64,000 bases of DNA from Halovulum sp039180525 (GTDB lineage: Bacteria > Pseudomonadota > Alphaproteobacteria > Rhodobacterales > Rhodobacteraceae). Below are positions 1 to 9,117 of the stretch, in pieces; the stretch's first letter is position 1, and every line of letters starts with the position of its first letter. Position numbers and translations under genes: made by a program. The stretch lies in contig JBCDDF010000001.1 of the NCBI GenBank assembly GCA_039180525.1, forward strand, positions 1 to 64,000. The letters are read 5' to 3'. The notes beneath the pieces are model-generated. The model had not been told where the DNA came from and did no database searches. It saw only the letters and a list, made by a program, of their open reading frames with translations.

Positions 1-668
1 ATGCGCTGCGTTTCGGTGCGGGCGCGAAACCGCGGCTGGTGCACCGTCTGGACAAGGACACCTCGGGCGTTTTGCTGATGGCGCGCACCGAACCGGCCGC
101 CGCGGCGCTGGCGCGGGCATTTCGGTCCCGGCAGACGCGCAAGATCTATTGGGCGGCGGTGGCCGGTGCGCCGCGTCCGGCCACGGCCACGGTGCGCTAC
201 GGGCTGGCGAAAATGGCCGGGCACGGACCCGGCGGTGCGGGAGAGAAGATGGTGACGCTGGCCCCGGATGCCGTCGACGGCACACCGGGCGCGAAACATG
301 CCACGACCGATTACACCACGCTGGCCACCGCGGGCCGCCGTGCCGCCTGGATGGCGTTGGCGCCGATCACCGGGCGGACGCATCAGCTTAGGGCACATAT
401 GGCGGCGCTGGGCCATCCGATCGTGGGCGATGGAAAATACGGCGGCAGCACGCAGGAAAATCGCGGCGATGGCTGGGGCGCGCAACTGGGGGGCGGGATC
501 AGTCGCAAGTTGCATCTGCATGCGCGGCTGCTGAGGATCGCGCATCCGACGACCGGGGCGGCGCTGACCTTGAGCGCACCGTTGCCGGACCACATGGCCG
601 ACACCTGGGATTTCTTTGGCTGGGATGCCTCGGCGCCCGATCCCGACCCGTTCGAGGCATTGCAATGA
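1..668 (+). CDS. RluA-family 23S rRNA pseudouridine synthase (5'-truncated by window edge)
   Basis: The frame is open from base 3, so the start lies outside the window; about 221 codons are visible. An HRLDKDTSGVLL motif near the left edge holds the catalytic aspartate of RluA/RluC/RluD-type enzymes, and a GRTHQLRAHM block lies further on (around base 370). These enzymes convert uridines to pseudouridine in large-subunit rRNA. The N-terminal S4 domain typical of RluC/RluD cannot be checked. The stop overlaps the next gene by 4 bases (ATGA), suggesting translational coupling with the ATP12 chaperone. RluC is the likeliest subtype from family habit, but this is not resolved here. Confidence 0.9.
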   Translation, partial: ALRFGAGAKPRLVHRLDKDTSGVLLMARTEPAAAALARAFRSRQTRKIYWAAVAGAPRPATATVRYGLAKMAGHGPGGAGEKMVTLAPDAVDGTPGAKHATTDYTTLATAGRRAAWMALAPITGRTHQLRAHMAALGHPIVGDGKYGGSTQENRGDGWGAQLGGGISRKLHLHARLLRIAHPTTGAALTLSAPLPDHMADTWDFFGWDASAPDPDPFEALQ

Positions 669-1378
669 GCTTCACACCGCAGCGGCGCTTCTGGTCCCGG
701 GTGACGACCGAACGCTACGAATCCGGCTATGTCGTGGCGCTGGACGGCAAGCCGCTGCGCACACCGGCGCGCGCCGATCTGGTGCTGCCGGGGGCGGCGC
801 TTGCGCGGGCCGTCGCCGCGGAATGGGACGCGATGGAAGATCGCATCGATCCCGACGTCCTGCCGCTGACCAAGGCGTCGAATGCCGCCATCGACAAGGT
901 CGCCGGCCAGCGCGGGGCGGTCGTGGACATGCTGGCGGGCTTTGGCGGGACGGATCTGCTGTGCTACCGCGCCGACGCGCCGCCGGCCCTGGTCTCGCGT
1001 CAGGCGGAGGCGTGGGACCCCTGGCTGCGCTGGGCCGAGGCCGAACTGGGCGCCACGCTGATCACCGCGACCGGTGTGATGCATGTGGCCCAGCCGGCGC
1101 CGGCGATGACGGCGCTGCATGCGCGGGCGGATGCGTTCGATGCCTTCGGGCTGGCCGGGTTGCACGATCTGGTCACGCTGTCGGGGTCGCTGGTACTGGG
1201 GCTGGCGGTCGCAGATGGCGCCCTGGCGCCGGCGCCGGCATGGGATCTGAGCCGCATTGACGAAACCTGGCAAGAGGCGCAATGGGGCGTGGATGCCGAG
1301 GCTGCGGCAGCGGCCGACAGACGCCGCGGGGCATTTCTGGATGCCGCCAGGCTGCTGGATCTGCTGAAGGAGGGCTAG
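665..1378 (+). CDS. ATP12-family F1-ATPase assembly chaperone
   Basis: This 237-residue protein matches the alphaproteobacterial/mitochondrial ATP12 family throughout: an early FWSRV segment, then VVALDGKPLRTPAR, then AAEWDAMEDRIDPDVLPLTK, and a C-terminal LSRIDETWQEAQWG stretch. ATP12 binds the alpha subunit of the F1 ATP synthase and helps its assembly in the cytoplasm. The ATG at 665 overlaps the stop of the pseudouridine synthase gene. No signal peptide or membrane segment is visible and the length is usual for the family. Confidence 0.9.
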   Translation: MSFTPQRRFWSRVTTERYESGYVVALDGKPLRTPARADLVLPGAALARAVAAEWDAMEDRIDPDVLPLTKASNAAIDKVAGQRGAVVDMLAGFGGTDLLCYRADAPPALVSRQAEAWDPWLRWAEAELGATLITATGVMHVAQPAPAMTALHARADAFDAFGLAGLHDLVTLSGSLVLGLAVADGALAPAPAWDLSRIDETWQEAQWGVDAEAAAAADRRRGAFLDAARLLDLLKEG

Positions 1379-1382
1379 ATCG

Positions 1383-1877
1383 ATGTCACGGCCGCGCTTT
1401 GTCGACTCGCCCGCCGATTTGCCCTCGCCGCAGGAAATCGGCCGCGTCATCGGGCTGGATTTCATCCGCGGCATGTTGGACGGCAGCTTCCCCGCGCCAC
1501 CCATCGCCCGCACGCTCAACTTCGGGGTCGACCAGGTCGACCGCGGCAAGGTCGTCTTTCGGGGCACGCCCGATTTCGCGGTGATGAACCCTATCGGCAC
1601 TGTCCATGGCGGCTGGTTCGGGGCGCTGCTGGATAGTTGCATGTCCTGCGCGGTGCAGACGTGTCTGCCGGCCGGGCAGGGCTATACCACGCTGGAGTAC
1701 AAGGTCAGCATGCTGCGCCCGCTTTTCGCCGACAGTGCGGATGTGCTGGCCATCGGAAGCATCGTGCATATCGGCCGGCGCACCGGCGTGGCCGAAGGCC
1801 GGATCGTCGGTGCCGAGGATGACCGGGTCTATGCCACCGGCAGTGCGACTTGCCTGGTGTTCGATCTTCCGAAATGA
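1383..1877 (+). CDS. PaaI/hotdog-fold thioesterase
   Basis: The 164-residue protein has the hotdog-fold thioesterase signature: PIGTVHGGWFGALLDSCM around residues 70-88 (the HGG turn before the long helix), then a YKVSMLRPLFADS strand and a VAEGRIVGAEDDRVYATGSA region. Such enzymes hydrolyse acyl-CoA or aryl-CoA thioesters; the substrate cannot be read from sequence. It starts 4 bases after the ATP12 gene and probably closes the same transcript. Confidence 0.8.
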   Translation: MSRPRFVDSPADLPSPQEIGRVIGLDFIRGMLDGSFPAPPIARTLNFGVDQVDRGKVVFRGTPDFAVMNPIGTVHGGWFGALLDSCMSCAVQTCLPAGQGYTTLEYKVSMLRPLFADSADVLAIGSIVHIGRRTGVAEGRIVGAEDDRVYATGSATCLVFDLPK

Positions 1878-2134
1878 TTCTTTGAATACTTGCACGCCAG
1901 GAATGCACTTTTGTGTTATGATTGCGCCGTGTCTGTTCGCCTTTCGATCAGATCTGTGCGCGATGGCGTTTTACAGGCAGTGTGGGTGGGTTGGACTCGT
2001 ACGCCGGCCTTGACCTTTGCGCGACTTTTCCCATTGTTGGGCGGAAGGTTGGCAGGGCCAAACCTTAATGATGATAATGGCCGAACAAGATCGGCATGAG
2101 CCTGGCACAGGCTGTAAACAGGAAGAGGTAAATC
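1878..2134 (+). promoter_or_regulatory. Leader/promoter region of the aap operon
   Basis: These 257 bases hold no supported gene and should carry the aapJ promoter. A good ribosome binding site (GGAAGAGG) lies 6 bases before the aapJ ATG at 2135. I could not identify a convincing -35/-10 pair or operator. Confidence 0.4.
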
Positions 2135-3151
2135 ATGCGAAAGACAGTCTTTCTCGGCGCGCTTGCGGCGGCCGGACTGACCGTGGGCGCCGCCGGCGCG
2201 GCGACCCTTGACGACATCAAAGCCAATGGCAGCATGAAGTGCGGCGTGACCACGGGTCTGACCGGTTTCGCTGCCCCGAATGCCAGCGGCGAATGGGAAG
2301 GGTTCGACGTCGCCGTCTGCCGCGCCGTGGCTGCAGCCGTTCTGGGCGACAGCACTGCCGTGGAATTCGTGCCCACCACCGGACAGACCCGCTTCACCGC
2401 GCTGGCCTCGGGCGAAATCGACATGCTGGCCCGTAACACGACCTGGACCTTCAGCCGCGATGTCGACCTGAAATTCACCTTCGTGGGCATCAACTATTAT
2501 GACGGTCAGGGCTTCATGGTCCGCAAGGATCTGGGCGTTGGCTCCGCCACCGAACTGGACGGTGCGACCGTCTGCATTCAGACCGGCACCACGACCGAGC
2601 TCAACCTGGCCGACTACTTCAAGGCCAACAACATGAGCTATGAGCCGGTCCCGATCGAGACCAATGCCGAAGCGCAGCAGCAGTATCTGGCCGGCGCCTG
2701 CGACGTCTATACGACCGATGCCTCGGGTCTGGCCGCGACGCGCGCGACCTTCGAGGATGCCGACGCGCATGTGGTTCTGCCCGAGATTATCTCCAAAGAG
2801 CCGCTGGGCCCGCTGGTCCGCCATGGCGACGATCAGTGGGGCGACATCGTGCGTTGGACCCTGAACGCGCTGATCGCGGCGGAAGAACTGGGCATCACCT
2901 CGGCCAATCTGGAACAGATGGCCGGCGGCACCAACAACCCGGAGATCAACCGTCTTCTGGGCAACGAAGGTGAATTGGGCGCCATGCTGGGCCTTGATGC
3001 CGACTGGGCAAGCCGCGCCATCGCTGTGGGCGGCAACTATGGCGAGATCTTCGCGGCCAATATCGGCGAGGGCACCCCGATCGGGCTGGCGCGCGGGTTG
3101 AACGCGCAATGGACCCAAGGCGGCCTGCTTTACGCACCGCCATTCCGGTAA
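2135..3151 (+). CDS. aapJ: General L-amino acid ABC transporter, periplasmic binding protein
   Basis: The 338-residue protein begins with a Sec signal peptide (about residues 1-24, ending GAAGAATLDD), followed by a family-3 solute-binding protein: CGVTTGLTGFAAPN, GEWEGFDVAVCRAVAAAVLG, and an RNTTWTFSRDVDLKF block typical of AapJ/BztA. It binds L-amino acids in the periplasm for the AapQMP membrane complex encoded directly downstream. The full aapJQMP order confirms the assignment. A strong hairpin after the stop (3167-3189) probably lets this gene be expressed above the permease genes, as is common for binding proteins. Confidence 0.96.
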   Translation: MRKTVFLGALAAAGLTVGAAGAATLDDIKANGSMKCGVTTGLTGFAAPNASGEWEGFDVAVCRAVAAAVLGDSTAVEFVPTTGQTRFTALASGEIDMLARNTTWTFSRDVDLKFTFVGINYYDGQGFMVRKDLGVGSATELDGATVCIQTGTTTELNLADYFKANNMSYEPVPIETNAEAQQQYLAGACDVYTTDASGLAATRATFEDADAHVVLPEIISKEPLGPLVRHGDDQWGDIVRWTLNALIAAEELGITSANLEQMAGGTNNPEINRLLGNEGELGAMLGLDADWASRAIAVGGNYGEIFAANIGEGTPIGLARGLNAQWTQGGLLYAPPFR

Positions 3152-3166
3152 GAGCCGAAATCATAG

Positions 3167-3192
3167 GGGCGCGCCAGATCGGCGCGCCCTTT
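3167..3192 (+). terminator. aapJ-aapQ intercistronic hairpin
   Basis: A perfect 9-base-pair GC stem (GGGCGCGCC / GGCGCGCCC, loop AGATC) sits 15 bases after the aapJ stop and is followed by only TTT. It is best read as a partial terminator or mRNA-stabilising hairpin that raises aapJ over aapQMP. Confidence 0.65.
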
Positions 3193-3275
3193 CGGTTTGC
3201 AACGCACCGCCCGGGCGTTCGGGCCGCGCACGTCGCCCCGTCGGTCCCGCGCCAGCGCAGCATGAGGGGTGAGCA

Positions 3276-4553
3276 ATGTCGGTGATTTCTGACGAGCAGG
3301 ATTCGGGCTTTCGCCTGAGCCAACTAATCTACGACACCCGATACCGATCGCTGACGATCCAGGTTGTGGCGTTCATGCTGCTCACGCTGTTCTTTTCCTG
3401 GCTGGCGTGGAACACGATCCAGAACCTGGAGGCGCTGGGCAAGGACTTCAATTTCGGCTTCCTGCAGAACCGCGCCGGCTATGACATAAACCAGCGCCTG
3501 ATCGAATACTCATCCGACAGCACCCATGGCCGCGCCGCCATGGTGGGGATCCTCAACACACTGTTGGTGGCGTTCTTGGGCTGTATCCTGGCCACGATCC
3601 TGGGCGTATTCGCCGGCGTCCTGCGGCTGTCGAACAACTGGATCGTCGCGCGGTTGATGACGGTGTATGTCGAAGGTTTCCGCAACGTGCCCCTGCTGCT
3701 GTGGATCCTCGTCATCTTTGCGGTGATGTCCGAGGGCATGCCGCAACCCCGGGAGTTCCGGGGCGAGAACCCGACCGCATCGATGATGCTGGGCGACAGC
3801 GTCGCCGTGACCAATCGGGGCATCTATGTTCCGCGGCTTGGCTTCACCAACTCGCTCAGCGGCAAGGAGGCCGTGGCGCCGCAGGAAGGGGCCGCGCCCG
3901 TCGCCTCCGGCGCGATCGACTGGCTGCTGATCCTGGGCGTGCTGGCGGCCAGCATTCTGGCGATCCGCGCGCTGCGCGGTTGGGCCGGACGGCGGCAGGA
4001 GGCGACCGGCGACCGGCCCGTCATCTGGTACTACGAACTGGGCCTGCTGATAGTTCCCACCGCCGCGGTCCTGCTGTTTCTGGGCGCGACCCTGGTCAAC
4101 CCCTACCTGCGGGGCTTCAACTTCACCGAAGGCACCTATCTGCGCAATTCGCTGATCGCGCTGTGGCTGGCACTGTCGCTGTACACCGGCGCCTTCATCG
4201 CCGAGAACGTACGCGGCGGCATCCTGGCGATTTCCAAAGGCCAGACCGAGGCGGCATATGCGCTGGGCCTGCGCCCGGGCCGTACCATGAGCCTGGTCGT
4301 TCTGCCGCAGGCGATGCGGGTGATCATCCCGCCGCTGATCTCTCAATACCTGAACCTGACCAAGAACTCCTCTCTCGCCATCGCGGTCGGCTACATGGAT
4401 GCACGCTCCACCTTGGGCGGCATCACCATCAACCAGACGGGCCGCGAGTTGGAGGGGATGCTTCTTCTGGGCGCGTTCTATCTGGTGATCAGCCTGCTGA
4501 TCTCGGGCGGGATGAACGTCTATAACCAATCCGTCAAGTTGAAGGAGCGGTGA
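3276..4553 (+). CDS. aapQ: General L-amino acid ABC transporter permease AapQ
   Basis: This 425-residue inner-membrane permease has the AapQ/BztB layout: N-terminal helix (VVAFMLLTLFFSWLAW), a long insertion between the second and third helices, and a C-terminal His/Glu/Asp/aromatic-type permease domain. The EAA loop is visible as TEAAYALGLRPGRTMSLVVL followed by PQAMRVIIPPLISQYLN, the coupling site for the ATPase AapP. The ATG has a good upstream site (GAGGGGTGAGCA). The stop is separated from aapM by one base. Confidence 0.95.
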   Translation: MSVISDEQDSGFRLSQLIYDTRYRSLTIQVVAFMLLTLFFSWLAWNTIQNLEALGKDFNFGFLQNRAGYDINQRLIEYSSDSTHGRAAMVGILNTLLVAFLGCILATILGVFAGVLRLSNNWIVARLMTVYVEGFRNVPLLLWILVIFAVMSEGMPQPREFRGENPTASMMLGDSVAVTNRGIYVPRLGFTNSLSGKEAVAPQEGAAPVASGAIDWLLILGVLAASILAIRALRGWAGRRQEATGDRPVIWYYELGLLIVPTAAVLLFLGATLVNPYLRGFNFTEGTYLRNSLIALWLALSLYTGAFIAENVRGGILAISKGQTEAAYALGLRPGRTMSLVVLPQAMRVIIPPLISQYLNLTKNSSLAIAVGYMDARSTLGGITINQTGRELEGMLLLGAFYLVISLLISGGMNVYNQSVKLKER

Positions 4554-4554
4554 G

Positions 4555-5871
4555 ATGAGCGACACCCACGCCCAAACCGTCGCCTATGTCCGCGACACCA
4601 TGCTACCAGAGGCACCGCCGCCCGCCGCCGAACGCGGCCTGGTGAAATGGGTGCGCGAAAACCTCGCCTCCTCCTGGCTCAACATCGTGCTGACACTGCT
4701 TTCGCTGGCGCTGGTCTGGTACGTGCTGTCGCATGTGTTGCCGTGGTTTTGGTACACGGTCTGGAATGCCGGATCGCTGACCGAATGCCGCGAGATCCGC
4801 GACGCGGCCTTTGGCGAGGGCACGCCCTCGGCCTGTTTCGCCGTGATCAAGGACCGCTGGCCCCAGCTGTTGTTCGGCTTTTATCCACCGGAGTTCTATT
4901 GGCGCCCGGTGCTGGCGCTGGTGCTGTTCTTTGTCGCCATCGCCCCGGTGTTGTTTGCCAACCTGCCGCGCAAACTGCTGTGGTTCACCGCAGCGTCTCC
5001 ATTCGTGTTGGTCTGGCTGTTTTGGGGGGGCACCATCTGGGGGCCTCTGGCCGTCGCCGCGGGGTTCGGCATCGGCTATGCCGCCTATCTAGGCATCCTA
5101 CCCATCGCCGGCGGGCTTGGAGCCGTGATCGGCGCGATCGTCGTGCCGGTTCTCTACTGGCTGCTGCTGGCCGGCCCCATCGCCGGGGCTTTGGCGGGTG
5201 TGGCGCCCATCGGGCTGACGTTTGTGCCATCCGATGATTTCGGCGGCTTCATGCTGTCCTTCATCATCGGGATCAGCGGCATCATCCTGTCGCTGCCGCT
5301 GGGCATCCTGCTGGCATTGGGGCGGCAGTCGAACCTGTTCATCCTCAACAAGACGTCCACCATATTCATCGAGGTCATTCGCGGCGTCCCGCTGATCGTC
5401 TGGCTGTTCACCGCCTCGCTTTTGCTGAACTACTTCCTGCCGCCGGGCACCAATTTCGACCTGATGCTCAGGGTCATCATCATGGTGACGCTGTTCTCCT
5501 CCGCCTATATTGCCGAGGTCGTGCGGGGCGGGTTGGCTGCCCTGCCGCGCGGCCAGTATGAGGCGGCGGACTCGCTCGGACTGGATTACTGGAAAGCACA
5601 GCGGCTGATCATCATGCCGCAGGCGCTGAAGATCTCCATCCCCGGCATCGTCAACACCTTCATCGGGCTTTTCAAGGATACGGTGCTGGTCGTGTTCATC
5701 GGGCTGCTCGATCCGATCGGCTTGTCGAATGCGATCCGCGCCACCACGGATTGGAACGGCATCTATTGGGAACTGTTCGTCTTTATCGGGCTGCTGTTCT
5801 TCATCTGCTGCTTCAGCATGTCCCAATACTCGCAATACCTTGAGCGCAAGCTCGCCACCGGCCACCGCTAA
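4555..5871 (+). CDS. aapM: General L-amino acid ABC transporter permease AapM
   Basis: 438 residues, forming with AapQ the heteromeric membrane channel. It has a cytoplasmic N-terminus, multiple hydrophobic segments (for example LNIVLTLLSLALVWYVL and a 5040-5200 helix-rich stretch), and a C-terminal permease domain with the EAA loop QYEAADSLGLDYWKAQRLII and PQALKISIPGIVNTF. Translation is likely coupled to aapQ (one-base gap) and the gene is followed after 10 bases by aapP. Confidence 0.95.
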   Translation: MSDTHAQTVAYVRDTMLPEAPPPAAERGLVKWVRENLASSWLNIVLTLLSLALVWYVLSHVLPWFWYTVWNAGSLTECREIRDAAFGEGTPSACFAVIKDRWPQLLFGFYPPEFYWRPVLALVLFFVAIAPVLFANLPRKLLWFTAASPFVLVWLFWGGTIWGPLAVAAGFGIGYAAYLGILPIAGGLGAVIGAIVVPVLYWLLLAGPIAGALAGVAPIGLTFVPSDDFGGFMLSFIIGISGIILSLPLGILLALGRQSNLFILNKTSTIFIEVIRGVPLIVWLFTASLLLNYFLPPGTNFDLMLRVIIMVTLFSSAYIAEVVRGGLAALPRGQYEAADSLGLDYWKAQRLIIMPQALKISIPGIVNTFIGLFKDTVLVVFIGLLDPIGLSNAIRATTDWNGIYWELFVFIGLLFFICCFSMSQYSQYLERKLATGHR

Positions 5872-5881
5872 GGAGAGACCG

Positions 5882-6673
5882 ATGTCCGACGCCGCCATCG
5901 AACGAGAGATCGACCGCAGTCACATGACGGTGTCCGATCAGGTCGCCATCCAGATCACCGACACGAACAAGTGGTACGGGTCCTTTCACGTGCTGCGTGA
6001 CATCAACCTTACCGTCTATCGCGGTGAGCGGATCGTGATCTGCGGCCCGTCAGGATCGGGCAAGTCGACGTTGATCCGCTGCATCAATCGGCTGGAGGAA
6101 CATCAGAAGGGCGACATCGTCGTCGACGGGATCGAGTTGAGCTCGGATCTGAAGAATATCGATAAGATCCGGTCCGAGGTCGGCATGTGCTTCCAGCATT
6201 TCAACCTCTTCCCGCATCTGACCATCCTGGAAAACTGCACGCTTGCGCCGATTTGGGTGCGCAAAGTTCCGAAAAAGGAAGCCGAAGAAATCGCGATGCA
6301 GTATCTGGAAAAGGTCAAGATCCCCGAACAGGCCGACAAGTATCCCGGGCAGTTGTCCGGCGGTCAGCAGCAGCGCGTGGCCATCGCCCGTTCGCTGTGC
6401 ATGAAACCGCGGATCATGCTGTTCGACGAACCGACCTCGGCGCTCGACCCGGAGATGATCAAGGAAGTGCTCGACACGATGATCGAACTGGCCGAGGAGG
6501 GTATGACGATGCTCTGCGTGACCCACGAGATGGGCTTTGCGCGTCAGGTCGCCAACCGCGTCATATTCATGGACCAGGGCCAGATCGTCGAACAGAACGA
6601 ACCGGAAGAGTTCTTCAACAACCCGCAATCCGACCGGACGAAACTGTTCCTCAGCCAGATTTTGGGGCACTGA
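5882..6673 (+). CDS. aapP: General L-amino acid ABC transporter ATP-binding protein
   Basis: 263 residues from the ATG at 5882, which follows a GGAGAG site; the frame is open further upstream but that part overlaps aapM. It contains Walker A (GPSGSGKST), the Q-loop region MCFQHFNLFPHLT, the signature LSGGQQQRVAIARSL and Walker B LFDEPTSALDPE, then the switch histidine in CVTHEMGFARQ. It is the polar amino acid-type ATPase that powers AapQM uptake. Last gene of the aap operon; a paired inverted repeat follows. Confidence 0.96.
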   Translation: MSDAAIEREIDRSHMTVSDQVAIQITDTNKWYGSFHVLRDINLTVYRGERIVICGPSGSGKSTLIRCINRLEEHQKGDIVVDGIELSSDLKNIDKIRSEVGMCFQHFNLFPHLTILENCTLAPIWVRKVPKKEAEEIAMQYLEKVKIPEQADKYPGQLSGGQQQRVAIARSLCMKPRIMLFDEPTSALDPEMIKEVLDTMIELAEEGMTMLCVTHEMGFARQVANRVIFMDQGQIVEQNEPEEFFNNPQSDRTKLFLSQILGH

Positions 6674-6708
6674 AGGCCAATACTCGGTGCTATTTGGCCG
6701 CCGCTGCA

Positions 6709-6780
6709 GCCTCCGGCGGGAGTATTTCCGGAACAAAGAAACCGCCAGCGGCTTCTTCGGTCCAAAAATATTCCCGGGGG
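6709..6780. repeat. Inverted pair of the GCCTCCGGCGGG-TATTT dispersed repeat
   Basis: One copy (GCCTCCGGCGGGAGTATTTCC..., 6709-6741) is followed by a diverged second copy in opposite orientation (about 6751-6780, ending AATATTCCCGGGGG). Together they could form a long imperfect hairpin between two convergent genes, aapP and the dehydrogenase, and so act as a bidirectional terminator or transcript-end stabiliser. Related single copies lie at 24116, 40987 and 53306. Confidence 0.7.
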
Positions 6781-6854
6781 TGAGCGGCCGTAGGTCGTGA
6801 GGGGGCGGCGCCCCCTGTCTGCCCGCAGGGCTCAAAGGCGTGCGCCGCAGGCGC

Positions 6855-7667
6855 TCAATTTGTGTCCTCCGGAAACGGGCGCAGTGCCTGGATTGCGGCG
6901 ATGACGGCGCGGGCAAGCGCGGGATCTGAGCCGCTGGGTGCGGCGTCGAGCAGGCTTTCGACGTCCTTCTGTAGGATCGCCATGGTGTTGTCCGGCGCGA
7001 AACCCTCGCGCGCGAAGTCGATCCGGTCGAAGCCGCTGCCAAACCAGGTTTGACCGGAGCTTTCGTGGAACACTGCGCGCAACGCGCCCGTCGTCAGCCC
7101 CATCTCGGCACCCCAGTCGAGCGCGGTCCGTGTGGCGGCGACCGAACTGGCTGCGATCAGGTTGTTCAGCACTTTCGCGGTCATGCCGGCGCTCAAATCG
7201 CCCAGGCGATGAAAGCTCTGCCCCATGACGCGAAAGAGCGGCATCACGCCGTCAATCACATCCGACTGTCCGCCCAGCATAAAGGTCAGGCGCCTCTCCC
7301 GCGCTGCCACCGGCGCGCCGGACATGGGCGCGTCGACCAGAGCGACACCGGGTGGCAGACGCGGCGGAAGCGCGCGGATATAGGCCGGAGACACCGTAGA
7401 GCAGATGGCCAGAACGGACGGTGCCCCGGCCGCCAATACGCCACCGGGCCCGAACAGTGCCGCCTCGGTCTGGGGAATGTCGCGCACGACCGACAGCAAG
7501 ACCGAGCGGTCGGACATTTGCGCCGGGTCGTTGGTGACATGGGCCGCGAACGCGCCGAACGCTGCGGCGGGTCGCACATCCAAACCGCGCAGGTCGTACC
7601 CGGCGCCCAGAAGCGCCTCTGCCATCGGGCGGCCCATCTGGCCGCATCCAATGACACCGACCCGCAT
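6855..7667 (-). CDS. 3-hydroxyisobutyrate dehydrogenase-family NAD(P) oxidoreductase
   Basis: 270 residues with the beta-hydroxyacid dehydrogenase layout: N-terminal Rossmann motif VGVIGCGQMGRPMAEALL, substrate-site motif DAPMSGAPVAARERRLTFML, and the catalytic lysine region AGMTAKVLNNLIAASS. Members reduce or oxidise small beta-hydroxy acids (3-hydroxyisobutyrate, tartronate semialdehyde) or related compounds; the substrate is unknown. The start is 1 base from the stop of the upstream ATPase gene, so the two are probably co-transcribed. The first glycine-rich motif is G-x-G-x-x-G with an alternative cysteine (IGCGQMG). Confidence 0.8.
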   Translation of the reverse strand: MRVGVIGCGQMGRPMAEALLGAGYDLRGLDVRPAAAFGAFAAHVTNDPAQMSDRSVLLSVVRDIPQTEAALFGPGGVLAAGAPSVLAICSTVSPAYIRALPPRLPPGVALVDAPMSGAPVAARERRLTFMLGGQSDVIDGVMPLFRVMGQSFHRLGDLSAGMTAKVLNNLIAASSVAATRTALDWGAEMGLTTGALRAVFHESSGQTWFGSGFDRIDFAREGFAPDNTMAILQKDVESLLDAAPSGSDPALARAVIAAIQALRPFPEDTN

Positions 7668-7668
7668 A

Positions 7669-8973
7669 CTATTCGGTGACGAACAAGTTCTCCCAGGCGC
7701 GTTCGACCAGGTCGACCGTCATCTTCTTCGGCCTTCCTTCGTATTCGCAGATCGACAGCATCTGGTCGATCAGGAACGGCGCGTGGTAGTTGGCGAAATT
7801 ATTGCCGACATCCGGGTATTTGTGCTTCAGCAGATGTGTGAGCACGCCCTCATCGGGGTTGATCTTGTAGTGCCGCGCGGTCTTGACGAAGACCTTGATG
7901 AAATCGTCCCGGTTCGGGTTGTCGATCTTGATCTTGTAATAGATCCGGCGCAACGCGGCGCCGTCGAACATCTCTGACGGGGCGAAGTTGGTGGAAAAGA
8001 TCACCAGCGTGTCGAACGGCACCATGAACTTCTGGCCGGAGGTCAATGACAGGATGTCGTAGGAGGCCTCCATCGGGACGATCCAGCGGTTGATCAGCGC
8101 CTGCGGCGGCTCGGTCTGGCGGCCAAGGTCGTCGACGATGAAGACGCCGCCGGTCGCTTTCAACTGCAAGGGCGCCTGATAGGTGCGGCTGACCGGATTG
8201 AAGTTGAGATCAAGCATGTCGAGTGTCAGTTCACCGCCGGTCATCACCGTGGGGCGGCGGCACAGCACATAGCGTTGGTCGAAATCCGGGCCGGCGCGCC
8301 GCAGCGCCCCGTCGCCCCCCTTATCCATCTTGGCCAGCGTGTGGACGATCGGGTCATAGACGGAGATTACCTGGCCGGCATATTCCAGGAACTGCGGCAC
8401 GTAGACATTGTCGCCCAGCGCATCGCGGATGCCGTTGGAGATTGAGGACTTCCCGTTCCCCGGCGGACCGTAAAGCAGCACCGACCGGCCGGAGTTCACC
8501 GCAGGGCCAAGCTGATCCAGAAGACCCGAGGGCAGCACCAGATGGCCCATCGACCCCTCCAGCCGATCCTGGGTGATTTCGGCATCCGAGATCGACTGGC
8601 GCGCGGTCTGCTTCCAATAGTCATCCAGCGGTACGGGCAGCGCGCCGTAGTACTCGGACTGCTGCAGCGCATCGACCGCGCGGGCGCGCCCGGCTTCGGT
8701 CAGCTGATAGCGCAATTCCGCCGTGGTCGAGGCGCCGCGCGCGCCCAATGTTTCGATCAGATTGTTCTCTCGGCAGATATCGATCAGTTCCTGCGCGAGT
8801 GGCGGGGTGATGCACAAAGCCTCCGCCACTTCCAGCCGCGAGGTGAGGTTGCGGCGGAAAAAAGTCTTCAGCAGGATGTCGCGCATCAGCACGATTTCCA
8901 GCCCAAGCTCGTCCAGCCGCAGCGGAGTGCGCGGCGCGGTGCCGGTGGCTGGATGCGATGCCATATCGTTCAT
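7669..8973 (-). CDS. AAA-type ATPase with N-terminal winged-helix region, function unknown
   Basis: 434 residues. The first ~140 look like a winged-helix/regulatory part (helical EVAEALCITPPLAQELIDIC). Then comes a P-loop ATPase: Walker A GPPGNGKS at 169-176, Walker B VFIVDDLGR at 277-285, and a sensor segment LVIFSTNFAPSE. No transmembrane or signal segment is visible. Proteins of this kind occur beside tad pilus genes in Rhodobacteraceae by my recollection, but no function is established and I do not assign one. It precedes the dehydrogenase and is transcribed away from the membrane protein at 9118. Confidence 0.75.
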   Translation of the reverse strand: MNDMASHPATGTAPRTPLRLDELGLEIVLMRDILLKTFFRRNLTSRLEVAEALCITPPLAQELIDICRENNLIETLGARGASTTAELRYQLTEAGRARAVDALQQSEYYGALPVPLDDYWKQTARQSISDAEITQDRLEGSMGHLVLPSGLLDQLGPAVNSGRSVLLYGPPGNGKSSISNGIRDALGDNVYVPQFLEYAGQVISVYDPIVHTLAKMDKGGDGALRRAGPDFDQRYVLCRRPTVMTGGELTLDMLDLNFNPVSRTYQAPLQLKATGGVFIVDDLGRQTEPPQALINRWIVPMEASYDILSLTSGQKFMVPFDTLVIFSTNFAPSEMFDGAALRRIYYKIKIDNPNRDDFIKVFVKTARHYKINPDEGVLTHLLKHKYPDVGNNFANYHAPFLIDQMLSICEYEGRPKKMTVDLVERAWENLFVTE

Positions 8974-9117
8974 GTCAGGACGTCCCCGGTGGATTGGCCG
9001 ATCGATTGTATCATGCGCGCAGCTTAGATCTCAAAAAAGGCATTTTTGCGTTGCGAGACTGTGAATTGGTCGTCAGGTTGCGCAGAAAAGACACGGAACC
9101 AGAGGCGAAAAAGCAAC
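8974..9117. promoter_or_regulatory. Divergent promoter region
   Basis: 144 bases between two divergent genes, the ATPase (minus) and the membrane protein (plus), must hold both promoters. It includes a short AT-richer stretch (CTCAAAAAAGGCATTTTTGC near 9030-9050) which has some dyad character. No defined operator was recognised. Confidence 0.35.
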
